Positions 22,701 to 29,006 of a DNA stretch of 50,492 nt are shown here, one piece after another (position 1 is the stretch's first letter; every line of letters starts with the position of its first letter). The notes under the pieces are model-generated. The model had not been told where the DNA came from. It saw only the letters and a program-made list of their open reading frames with translations, and ran no database searches. The DNA comes from a virus, in IMG/VR virus record IMGVR_UViG_3300020473_000043, positions 1 to 50,492 of that record. One strand, 5' to 3'. Position numbers and translations under genes: made by a program.

Positions 22701-25700
22701 TGTACATAATCAGCAATTAGCAATTATATGGAATACTCCAAGGAAGTTAATGGTACATGTTGGAGTATCTTCAAATAATGATTATAATATTTCAAATGCA
22801 GAATATAATTCAACAACAGGAGATTTGGTTCTTACAAGTGTTGATCATAAGTTAACAACAAATAGCCTTGTTGGAATTAAGACTGATTCATTAACATTCT
22901 CATGTAATCAAGATGATTATGCAACCAATCATACATATCCACGTATAACTGATCCTGCCCATACAAAAGTATTGGGTGTTACTTCAACAACAGATAACAC
23001 ATTTACAGTTAATGTTGGGGCATCTCAATCTGGTGCAGGTGGAGAATTAACATTTAACATTAAAAATGGTGGTACTTATTATGTAAATCCACGTATAACT
23101 GTTAGTGATCCTACTTATGAAAATCTATCAGTATTGGGAGCATCTAGGTTAGGTATTGGTGCAACTAGTATAACTGGAGTTGGATTATCAATGACACTTG
23201 ATCTTGCTCCACCAGTTGATGCTGGAAAGAGATTAAGAGGTCCAATTCCAACACCTATATCCAACAAACATGCTGATGCATCAGATCTTATTCTTACCAA
23301 TAGAACAATGATCGCAGAGGTTGCTGTTGGTAGGATGTTAGAGAAATATAGTGGTAATTATGAACATAGATTTGTATCTGCAACTGCTGGAGCAGTAAAT
23401 AAGGTTTCTCCAAGTGGATCTGCTATAACACCAAATCATGCATTCTTTACACCATCAACAGGTGTATTGAAGTTAACATTTGCTTCTGCTCATGGTCTAT
23501 CTGATACAAATACAATTAAACTTGATACTCTATCATTGAAGTTTACTTGTGGATTAGATAATCATACTTCATATCATTCATATCCACGCACAACTGATCC
23601 TATTTCTGGAATAACAACTGCTATTGCTAATGTAGGTGGTGGTGGTACTGACTTTACTATAAATGTTGGACAGGTATTGCAATCATCAATTATTCCACAA
23701 TATAAAACAAATTCTTCAGTTACTAATCAAGATTGTATAGATGATGTTTCTGATATTCTTGAGGTTATCGCTCACAATACGCAATTTGATGGTAATGATA
23801 AGACAGTTGATGCAGCAAATCTTTATATAACTGGAGCACATGTTGCTGGTGAAGAGCAAGAAACAATATATGCCTTTGAACAAGCTAGAGATATGGCAAT
23901 ACAGGCAATAAGAAATGAAAAAATTGGTATTGGGTCTGGTGGTCAATATGAACATAAGTTGATTAGAACTAATACAAATGCTTTACGTACTGGTGGAGCT
24001 TATGGTCATACATTTATAAGTGCAGCAAATAATGCAGTTTCAATTACTGGTGGAGGATCAACTACTCCTTCTGGAGCAACATATGATGGAAATAGTGGTG
24101 TTTTAACATTAACATTTGCTAATGCTCATGGAATCAATAACTCTAATACTGTTACTATTGCAAATCATTCATTAACCTTTACTTGTGAAGGTGATCAACA
24201 TGCTTCTCAACATTCATATCCACGTCCATCTGATCCTGCATATGGTAATCCATTAAATGTTACTTCACATACATCTAGTGCTCCTCATCAAATAACAGTT
24301 AATGTTGGTGTATCAACTTTTGTTAATGTTGGAGTTACTACTGCAACATACAATCCATCAACTGGTGATTTAGTTGCAACTGTTGGAGCAGGACATACAA
24401 TTCTTGGACCATCTTCACATACAGTTACAACATGTACATATACACCAACAACTGGTGTTTTAAGACTTACAGTACCTAGTCATGGATTCTCTAATGGTGA
24501 TATGGTTAGAATACTTGATGAATCGTTAACTATGACATGTGGTTATGATTCTCATGCTACAACCCACAAATATCCAAGAACATCAGATCCTGCTAGTGGT
24601 AAATGGTTAAGAATTACTAATGTAACTACAAATACATTTAAAGTTAATGTTGGTAATGCTGGTATTTCTTCTGCACATACCTTTGTTTCTGCTACTTCTA
24701 ATGGACTTGAAAAGGCACGTACTAAGATAGGAATTAGTACAGAATCTATGACTTGGACATGTTCTAGAGATCATCATGCTACTGAACATTCTTATCCACG
24801 TACAACTGATCCTTATCATAATAGAATAGTATCAGTTGCTTCAACAACTGCTAATACAATTACATTTAATGTAGGGGTATCATCATCAAATTATACTATT
24901 AATGATCAATATTATGATAAAAATATAACTGGTGACCAATCTGGAAGTAAAGGTGTATACACAGTTGGAGATTGTGCAGAAGTTGCTTCAGCAGTTTCTA
25001 CTCTTACTGGAATTGTTACTTTTGCAGTAGGACAATCTGCATTACCTACAAAGACTGCAAGTAATCCTGCTTTATTTGAAGTATCTAAGTTTGAATTAAC
25101 TAAACCTGGATATGCCTTTATGAGAGGAGATACTTTTAAACCTGTTGGATTGGTTACAGCAGCAAATTTAGTTGGTAATAGATTTGTACATAAATTTGTT
25201 GGTATTGGAACAAATGCAATTATTGTAAATGGAGACAACCAAGTTGCAACTGCAATTACGACACCTACAGGTGCTAACTATAATCCAGCAACTGGTGATT
25301 TAGTTCTTATAACAGATAATCCACATAATATTTCAATGGGTGATACTATTGGTATTGCAACTAATTCTCTAACATTTACATGTGCTAAAGATGGTCACAC
25401 TAGTGAACATACTTATCCTCGTACAACAGATCCTATACACAACAATATGTCGGTTGGTATTGGATCAACATCAGTATATACAATTACAATAAATGTTGGA
25501 GCAGCTGCAGCACCTTCACCTAGAACAGAACTTATATTTAATGTACAAGAGACATTTAATGATTCATTTGCAGCATGGCAACTTGGTGAATTTGATTTTA
25601 TTGATAGTATTAAATCGCTTCAGAATGGTGTAAGAACAAGATTCCCATTATATAAAAATAGTCAATTATTGAGTTTCCAAAAAAATTCAGCAGATGTTAC

Positions 25701-27426
25701 TTCATCTCTAATAGATTTTGATACTATTCTTTTAATATATGTTAATGGTGTTATGCAAGAACCTAAAGTTGCATATGAGTTTACTGGTGGAACAACATTT
25801 ACCTTTACAGCAGCACCATTACCAGATGATGATATTGATATATTCTTCTATAGAGGAACTACTGGTGTAGATAGTTTAGAAGTTAATGTAAATGAAACAG
25901 TTAAACCAGGTGATGATTTACAAATAAGAAAAAATTCTATAATTAGTGGAACAGTTGATCAAGATAAGAGAATTTTATCTCGTATTTTATCATCAGATCA
26001 AGTAGAAACTGGTATATATCTTGGTGATGGAATTGATGATACTAATTTCAAACCAATTGATTGGACTAAGCAAAAACGTGACATTATAATAAACGATAAT
26101 GCAAAATATAAGAGTAGGGATTCAATAGAAGGATTAGTATTCCCAACAGCAAATATTATAGGTGATATTCAATCTAATGACGACTTCTTCTACGTAGATG
26201 ATGCTCAATTATTTAATTATGAAGAAAATGAATCTGATATTGATATTAGTGATGTTGATGCATTGATAGTTCCGAGTGGAGATCCTGTATCTGCTGCTTT
26301 CACTGCTGTAGTTTCTTCTGCAGGAACTATATCATCTATTGATATAACTTCTGGTGGTAGTGGATATACACCTGGTACTATTAATTTAGATCTTTCTGAT
26401 CCGATAGGTGGTATTGGTACTGTATTTAAGACAGCAGTTACTGGAATTGGTACATTAGGAATTGGATCCGATGTTATTATGGGTATAGCATCTACAGAAG
26501 GAATTGAAATTGGACATACACTTAAAGCAATTTCTAATGTTATAGGAACGGATGTAAAAGTAACTGGATTATCTACTAGTTACTATCTTGGAGCAGGAGC
26601 AACTCAATATTCTACTGCTAATGTAGTTTCTATTAGCACTAATGCTTCTAATACAACAGTTTTAGTAAGAACATTTGATTTTGGTAAGTATCAGAATCAA
26701 ACTCAAGCAACAGCAACTGCAACAGTTTCTTCTGCAGGAACTGTTTCATCAACAACAATAACAAATCCAGGATCTGGATATACTGGTTCTAGTTCAACTC
26801 CATATTATGTAAATGGTAGATCTCCATCAATATTAAGTCCAATTCCACAAGTTAATGAAGAATTAGTTACTGATATTAGATTTATTGAAGGATATAGTGG
26901 AATTATTACTGGAATAACAACAAGTACTGGAACTACAGGTGCTCAAAGTATGGCACTTACATTCCACGTAAAACATGATTCATCTCTTAGTGCATTTAAT
27001 CTTGATAGGTTAATTGTTGATACTCCAATCTATATTTCAGAGACAGGTGTTGGACATGGAGTAACTTCTATTGATCGTGGTGGAAATACTACTATAGTAG
27101 GAATAGGAACCACATTTGCAGATAATATTTACAAAGTACATGAAATTACTAGAAATAATTTTGTAGGTGTTATTACTTGTAATGTTCATAGTGGAATAAA
27201 TACTGCAGGTATTCCAGACAATGTTAATAGCATAACTGGAATAACTACCGTCTTTGGAGGTAAGTTCTCTTGGGGTAAATTATCTGGATTTACTAGATCC
27301 AGTTCTGGAATAGGTATTGCTGTTACTGGATTAACTGTTAATACTGGATTAACATCATTCCCAACGATTCAAAGAAGAGGATACGGTCTTAGAGACAGTG
27401 GTTCTCTTAGAAAGGATCTTGGGTAG
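10723..27426 (+). CDS. gp7: giant gp7-position baseplate wedge protein (5567 residues)
   Basis: One uninterrupted frame of 5567 residues, roughly 0.6 MDa by length; T4 gp7 has 1032. Residues 1-260 (ARVKVQQIIDNQLPEFL, then FLKEFYKKIKYLL, then DEAFRILFNVLYG) match cyanophage wedge initiator proteins. Residues about 1049-1245 form a LamG/concanavalin-like jelly roll (DFTIECWIK, then KWHHIAVVR, then ISNFRLVKGRALY). A YHYH domain follows (VIGWAYDGNPIYGPFGY about 1494-1510, YAYH 1577-1580). Many GxGY strand repeats are scattered through it, and residues about 3810-4930 hold eight CxxD...YPRTTDP repeats. The C-terminus (PTIQRRGYGLRDSGSLRK) ends 27 bases before gp8. It probably forms the wedge and a decorated outer tail part that meets host sugars (inference). 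AAGGTAAG serves as ribosome site. Confidence 0.8.
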   Translation: MITTGFDARVKVQQIIDNQLPEFLTTESPKALEFLKQYYISQEYQGGPIDIAENLDQYLNLNNLTPEVVVGITSLTSSVSSSDDTIYVESTKGYPQEYGLLKIGDEIVTYTGLTTNTFTGCVRGFSGITTYRDLLNPEELIFSTSSAAAHADNSPVNNLSALFLKEFYKKIKYLLAPGFEDIDFVDNLDVNKFIKQIRDFYQAKGTDEAFRILFNVLYGHNPKVINLEDYLLKPSDSDYIRRQVLVTEVISGDPNNLVGEEIKSSDGTASGPVSEVEIISRGGKQFYKIQLFSGFNDKSLIEGTFDIGAKSKVGDTVSIGSSVITVDSTIGFPSSGTVISGLNTSITYTSKSVNQFFGCSGVTSIISPADAVRSDYTVIGYENGDTSKKVVLRVTGVLSDIENQDSISLLLKNQTIPVKNLGESIENNNSNFKEFAFNTWLYNTSSRYEIDSFTPGNNQLNLFESPDKSSLKEGDHVDILDRNAQNVLVLDAIVSTITNNILNISKIIPFGTLPTRELSLRRRFNYTTASSNIALDSPNILSNIQSTYNENDQYLYTASNSLPDYNITKNISSADINITSSSVLSNIFQGYDIKTDKYSVLSFNVANNKLPFITGDAVVYTGSVDEISGLTFGQVYYVEILRSGSNTNQLRLYNSRSFIGSLDYVQFKQYAVNSTHTFTLQQHYNKKLSAKKVLSKFPLNPNIESGSMQKTVPGRSTGMLINGVEIANYKSNDKIYYGPLESVKIYNGGTDYNVINPPTILAAAPTGGIGTGANAVIRPVIRGSVKEIQVDPQETSFSRVLSVTIDGGNGDGAVLEPVISKQYKNLEFSGARTDNLGGTGGVDISEDNITFTKVHNISDGTKLVYDPNGNNEVGIGSFGGSNTDQGEYLISGAVYYPRIVNTSSIRLYKTEADYLAGINTVGFTTIAKNGNGITPLMGGIHKFRVFDVQNVISEIKVLNSGSGYENRRLTVNSSGIKTETNYIYYKNHGFNDGDIVEYSFDETTVPGSGSDRLSIDGISNQDQYYVLKVDDNNFQLADTGITDVLGSVRFDGISDRYDFEASTEWDLKKEDFTIECWIKTATATADGGRSRRIWMTDGPTGNAANNFQFMIDNVPAGKILVFTGDGQLSFNGTSAVNDNKWHHIAVVRSDGRVAIFVDGKYENSELFDANYSISPNNGSPRPRIGSYDGTNGDFNGEISNFRLVKGRALYWSDFTPSKHPLKNVDGTILLFCKDGSSELAFDVSASPFIDLGAGAFKQNPFRDKYDNVGDGTKEYFYNRRKYALISGSGSDSHQFSYPPIKLNINAEWVGKAGIITAIPIVRGEIVDTYLDNKGSDYGSSILNFHRDPTITIKNGIGAQFNPIISGTKIVAVQVQRAGEYYNGAPDLIVTGEGTGAKLRATVEDGKIKKVIVLNGGIGYKPKNTSVSAVSAGRNAVLEASVRSLTVNNFKRFGDEIFTENGGGNLSYGVVGYSTDREGVSFIDPNPDNNHSRVIGWAYDGNPIYGPFGYSDPEDDNSAIVRLDTSYSSSISNIENRPPTSDFELGYFVEDYKFDGNGHLDDHNGRFTKTPEYPNGVYAYHVGVTTDTTLNRLAPEFPYFIGDTFRSNEVINNLDQSFDFNSSSLIRNTFPYRVNKPYSGNEFLFESNEKTNQISIVESASVGSIDSLKIINKGTNYRVGNSVIFDNTDTGGGAASAEVTRIDGKAITNIETSYEEFENSVLTWENQNTIRVHTSGYHGLVNGDRMEVSGLSTFVDGVSVVTSHIIGVSSETTSLLSNIPTSSGIVTDIYVSSIPPLVGAGSSIGIGTETFGVLGVPGDGILRVKRQFSGWNVSHDASSIVSYYPDTFTIPVDTEYFDSTKNYTANFNPTQSVGIGTTAGFENTLLYNVGIAPRSVSVPTQSIYVPNHPFKNNERVLLTVPAGGSSFTVGMTSTSNVFNLPLSGSQGYVYVINKSRDFIGLATNIGVTTGLYFRSNGSNSNEYSLQTEYSQVTSTAKKIKGKIGVSTFHNLTNSDQIDLHINPSLSVGIGVDQSVRIKYNTEYNKILVNPVGFASAAITIETGGLPKYQSAINIPTHGFKSGDKVFYEADELRATGLNTGGYFVYRVDANYIKLCETYSDVFANPPVIVGIAETGGLTQRLSLINPQITVTKNNNLVFDVSDTSLTEYDFNFYYDKGLNNEFVSTGTTSVFSVSKSAVIGVSSEATYTIGFNDDMPTKLYYSFSKKGVSIDPDVETNNYSEILYTDSSYNGKYNVFGVGSTDFYISLREVPERLSYSSADCDVLNYDTSSKTASGPVNKIDIISKGDNYQKLPRITGLTTGTSDSLGNNAIISAKTNSIGKLNRFRIVNEGFEYSADKTLRPSADVASHISLDKAEKISQIKVASGGRNYLSAPQLVIVNTYTGNVEETGILKAIFNQATENNAIVDVEVVEQPKGLSSVDHKIYTINNSNGVQVNKINEYNNGIVECQITTPPVDGFVVPPFAAGDKIFVEGLIKGSDKDPISGISSSPGTGFNSTDNGYNFFEVVEYINSNPAILKYDVAPYTDNAGNHKTNYNTGTIIDQTTQFNAIIKQKDYPTFEITKVPSEFYIGEKLVVNGEMVDLTITIVDSQFIKVIGTYELEIGDRITGNNSGNTAIVSGIDKFNNRYTIDYANRKEFGWKDGTGKLNDDLQVLPDNDYYQNLSYTIKSPVTWDTMKDSVNKLVHPSGMKNFADTEIISKAVIAIGVTQSISPVMDFVSTGRIDTISNFDLALDYNPTSNSSRYIIFKNKKLTDYITCNTNRVLQIDDISNDFSSSEFNKRKFADAPSYPITDFYAKYLVQVSDIDKISSQLSEVVVLNDFTSTYTLNKGDVYTGERLGVFGGELGDVGDPLLRFTPDDPNNFSYNLKIYKEEFANTPFNIGVGVTDIGSTRLSAKTERVGPASGSGLIGFSTDVFRSNVNDINTFYANAHVINETTNEQNYFEIAGYYDGTNSYIAEYYFDTTKYGGVSSGFIGTFGINVSSGVLGLTFKNSTQDNVLIKTKTVGIGSTQFGSGIGTHRFNVAGQTPGSERTARLQTNIAYATGITTITTLDQSLEFGLKSIVKVSVGSTVDVHNVLVIADQQNAAIQQSQFLSGGSNTGIGSFSTSISGTTVSVLFHPDARYSSDQVTVQSFNQYIYSDIDNFNVPSDFTYGTAIENISNAFYGSINEFGKDRLAFDLLHKGVPIFEKTFNPSDTTKLNRSTGIFSIDNHFFETGEKLIYTPDSSLIGISGTAISIGATITSGAIFTGDLIAGFSTITGIAVSTGLVLGSRIYGESIDVNNNTTITGINTAYTWFNGNLGAAGTVITGIGNTSVLTVGAGIHSGGTKADLGTIYSIGINSITVSSNITNVGTAQSYYSTDVNWSVNLSNAGSASTIRQSYSTGITTNICPSLVYAIKLSKDTFKITGTAGGNVTTPGIGFTFTDVGNGNVHKLEMDKKLEKSLITVDGVTQYPLIYTPLTFDLKDNPSTIGAAVTFISLSGISSIKPSDILKVDDEYMKINNVGFGTTTAGPITGIGSANVIEVTRGFVGSSATTHTDGTSGRIYKGAFNIVGTKIHFTQAPDGRGSNNTLNSSALPSAKSTFNGRVYLRTDYTDNKIYDDISHNFNGIGQTFTVYKEGKNVTGMQAGSDVLFINDVFQTPDTENNIGKNYKFSAPQVATAAGLSSVTFTGVKRPGSGNDDAIIVDYDINQNQLPRGGVVISIGSSGGLGYAPLVGAAFTIGMTNKSITSVGIGTSGSWGSGYQNPVAIGVTDQAYKHKFVSCGVNSITANTGSKFTATLALYESHSGICTLTIPNHGLTTGNTIGIATGALVFSCDRDNFNSNHAYPRTTDPAHNATLAITSKTDDTITVGVGSGGGSGTGAVVVATVGARYNHRFVTAAAGAAYTGGEHNHTWVSPATNSIVVDNWGGTNLSPTGVGYTPSTGDVVLTFGSNHNLTAGSNTIGIRTESLIFTCDRDNNVAEKKYPRTTDPVHNQQLAIIWNTPRKLMVHVGVSSNNDYNISNAEYNSTTGDLVLTSVDHKLTTNSLVGIKTDSLTFSCNQDDYATNHTYPRITDPAHTKVLGVTSTTDNTFTVNVGASQSGAGGELTFNIKNGGTYYVNPRITVSDPTYENLSVLGASRLGIGATSITGVGLSMTLDLAPPVDAGKRLRGPIPTPISNKHADASDLILTNRTMIAEVAVGRMLEKYSGNYEHRFVSATAGAVNKVSPSGSAITPNHAFFTPSTGVLKLTFASAHGLSDTNTIKLDTLSLKFTCGLDNHTSYHSYPRTTDPISGITTAIANVGGGGTDFTINVGQVLQSSIIPQYKTNSSVTNQDCIDDVSDILEVIAHNTQFDGNDKTVDAANLYITGAHVAGEEQETIYAFEQARDMAIQAIRNEKIGIGSGGQYEHKLIRTNTNALRTGGAYGHTFISAANNAVSITGGGSTTPSGATYDGNSGVLTLTFANAHGINNSNTVTIANHSLTFTCEGDQHASQHSYPRPSDPAYGNPLNVTSHTSSAPHQITVNVGVSTFVNVGVTTATYNPSTGDLVATVGAGHTILGPSSHTVTTCTYTPTTGVLRLTVPSHGFSNGDMVRILDESLTMTCGYDSHATTHKYPRTSDPASGKWLRITNVTTNTFKVNVGNAGISSAHTFVSATSNGLEKARTKIGISTESMTWTCSRDHHATEHSYPRTTDPYHNRIVSVASTTANTITFNVGVSSSNYTINDQYYDKNITGDQSGSKGVYTVGDCAEVASAVSTLTGIVTFAVGQSALPTKTASNPALFEVSKFELTKPGYAFMRGDTFKPVGLVTAANLVGNRFVHKFVGIGTNAIIVNGDNQVATAITTPTGANYNPATGDLVLITDNPHNISMGDTIGIATNSLTFTCAKDGHTSEHTYPRTTDPIHNNMSVGIGSTSVYTITINVGAAAAPSPRTELIFNVQETFNDSFAAWQLGEFDFIDSIKSLQNGVRTRFPLYKNSQLLSFQKNSADVTSSLIDFDTILLIYVNGVMQEPKVAYEFTGGTTFTFTAAPLPDDDIDIFFYRGTTGVDSLEVNVNETVKPGDDLQIRKNSIISGTVDQDKRILSRILSSDQVETGIYLGDGIDDTNFKPIDWTKQKRDIIINDNAKYKSRDSIEGLVFPTANIIGDIQSNDDFFYVDDAQLFNYEENESDIDISDVDALIVPSGDPVSAAFTAVVSSAGTISSIDITSGGSGYTPGTINLDLSDPIGGIGTVFKTAVTGIGTLGIGSDVIMGIASTEGIEIGHTLKAISNVIGTDVKVTGLSTSYYLGAGATQYSTANVVSISTNASNTTVLVRTFDFGKYQNQTQATATATVSSAGTVSSTTITNPGSGYTGSSSTPYYVNGRSPSILSPIPQVNEELVTDIRFIEGYSGIITGITTSTGTTGAQSMALTFHVKHDSSLSAFNLDRLIVDTPIYISETGVGHGVTSIDRGGNTTIVGIGTTFADNIYKVHEITRNNFVGVITCNVHSGINTAGIPDNVNSITGITTVFGGKFSWGKLSGFTRSSSGIGIAVTGLTVNTGLTSFPTIQRRGYGLRDSGSLRKDLG
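22200..25510 (+). repeat. eight-copy CxxD...YPRTTDP protein repeat inside the giant gene
   Basis: The unit reads S-L-x-F-T-C-x-x-D-x(7-8)-YPRTTDP-x(5)-L-x-I-T-x(6)-T-I-T-V-N-V-G. The conserved Cys falls at residues 3837, 3976, 4061, 4276, 4488, 4606, 4680 and 4887, so spacing varies from 74 to 215 residues because other strands are inserted. The DNA copies differ strongly, so these are old duplications. Confidence 0.85.
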
Positions 27427-27434
27427 TATAAATA
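27427..27434 (+). promoter_or_regulatory. T4-type late promoter TATAAATA (gene 8)
   Basis: Exact box starting directly after the stop of the giant gene and 19 bases before the gp8 start. Confidence 0.8.
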
Positions 27435-27453
27435 TAGAAAAAAGCTGATCATA

Positions 27454-29001
27454 ATGGCTGCAATTGTAACAGATCAATTTAGAATATTAAATGCGAGTAA
27501 CTTTGTTGATTCCGTCAGCGATACTAATAACTCCTATTATGTCTTTTTGAGTTTACCAAATCCATCTGTTGTTGGGTATGGTAGATCTACGAGTTGGGAT
27601 ACAAATACACCTGCTCCAGTAGATAATCTTGATTATCTTACACATGTTAAAGATACTATGATTTTTGGTAAGAAAATTACCACTGATGATGTTAGGAGAT
27701 TGGTTAGAAGGGTTGATTGGAAATCAGGAACAATATATGAAATGTATAGACATGATTATAGTGTTGCGAAGCCTTCTCCACAAACAAACTCAACTAGACT
27801 TTATGATGCAAACTATTATGTAATGAATAGTGATTATAGAGTTTATATTTGTATTGATAACGGATCATCTGAATCTAATCCAAATGGTAAATTTTCACAA
27901 GATGAACCAAAATTTACTGATCTAGAACCATCTAGAGCAGGTGAAAGTGGTGATGGATATGTTTGGAAATATCTATTTACTGTTTCTCCTAGTGATATTA
28001 TTAAATTTGATGCAATTGAATATATTCCAATACCTAATGATTGGTTAACTAGTACTGATGCTCAAATACAATCAATAAGAGAGAATGGAGATTCTACTAT
28101 AAATGAGAATCAAATTAAAAAGGTTTATATTGAAAATGAAGGAGCTGGTTATAATGCAACAGATGCAGAACTTGATATTGTTGGTGATGGTACAGGTGGA
28201 AAGGTAATTGTAGATGTTGTAGGTGGTAAAGTAACAGGAACTAATGTTTCTGCTGGTGGAAAAAATTATTCTTATGGTAGAGTTGATCTATCAACAATTA
28301 ATCAAGGAGCAACTGAATTTGCTCATTTAATTCCAGTGATTCCACCATCAAGAGGGCATGGTTATGACTTATATAATGAATTAGGAACAGATAAAGTTTT
28401 AATCTATGCTCGTTTTGATGATTCAAGTAAGGATTTTCCAACTGATACTAGATTTGCTCAGATTGGAGTTCTAAAAAATCCAACTCAAATTGGATCTGCT
28501 AGTTCTGTTTTTACTGAAGGTCAATTTTCTAATCTTAAAGGATTAAAATTAACCTCTGTTGCGAATGCTAATGCTGCAATTCCTGGAAACCAAATGCTCC
28601 AAACAGTAACTGGTGTAGGAACTGCTAAAGGTTACATTGCATCATATGACAGTGAAACTACAGTTTTGAAATATTATACTGATAGATCATTATTTTATAA
28701 TACTGCTTTAGATCAAAAAGATTCTAAAACTGTTAATATAGATGCAAATAAAGTTGATTTTAGTGGCGGTGGAACAATAAGTTCTGGTACTTTCAGTGGA
28801 ACTATTGATGCTGGATTTACTGGTATTACAACAGCTGTAACTAGTACTAAGAGCGTAAATTTAAATACTCAGTTTATAAATGGCATTGCCAATCCTGAGA
28901 TAAATAAAGGATCAGGGGACATTATCTACATTGATAATCGACCTCGTGTTTCTCGGAATCCTCGCCAAAAGGAAGATATTAAAATTATACTGGAATTCTA
29001 A
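27454..29001 (+). CDS. gp8: gp8 baseplate wedge protein
   Basis: 515 residues; T4 gp8 has 334. The N-terminal half (TDQFRILNASNFVDSV, YYVFLSLPNP, MIFGKKITTDDVRRLVRRVDW, GYVWKYLFTVSPSDIIKFDAIEYIP) is the usual cyanophage gp8. gp8 binds gp10 and gp7 as part of the wedge. The extra length begins at about residue 215 (IENEGAGYNATDAELDI) with a GxGY-type module like those in gp7 and gp14. It has its own late promoter; six bases separate it from the next gene. Confidence 0.85.
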   Translation: MAAIVTDQFRILNASNFVDSVSDTNNSYYVFLSLPNPSVVGYGRSTSWDTNTPAPVDNLDYLTHVKDTMIFGKKITTDDVRRLVRRVDWKSGTIYEMYRHDYSVAKPSPQTNSTRLYDANYYVMNSDYRVYICIDNGSSESNPNGKFSQDEPKFTDLEPSRAGESGDGYVWKYLFTVSPSDIIKFDAIEYIPIPNDWLTSTDAQIQSIRENGDSTINENQIKKVYIENEGAGYNATDAELDIVGDGTGGKVIVDVVGGKVTGTNVSAGGKNYSYGRVDLSTINQGATEFAHLIPVIPPSRGHGYDLYNELGTDKVLIYARFDDSSKDFPTDTRFAQIGVLKNPTQIGSASSVFTEGQFSNLKGLKLTSVANANAAIPGNQMLQTVTGVGTAKGYIASYDSETTVLKYYTDRSLFYNTALDQKDSKTVNIDANKVDFSGGGTISSGTFSGTIDAGFTGITTAVTSTKSVNLNTQFINGIANPEINKGSGDIIYIDNRPRVSRNPRQKEDIKIILEF

Positions 29002-29006
29002 GACAG

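Noticed and set aside
10723-27426. Giant gene as an artefact of joined or frameshifted genes
   Set aside because: The frame is open over 16.7 kb with uniform codon use, a gp7-type start and a typical C-terminus next to a late promoter, so a single gene is the simplest reading.
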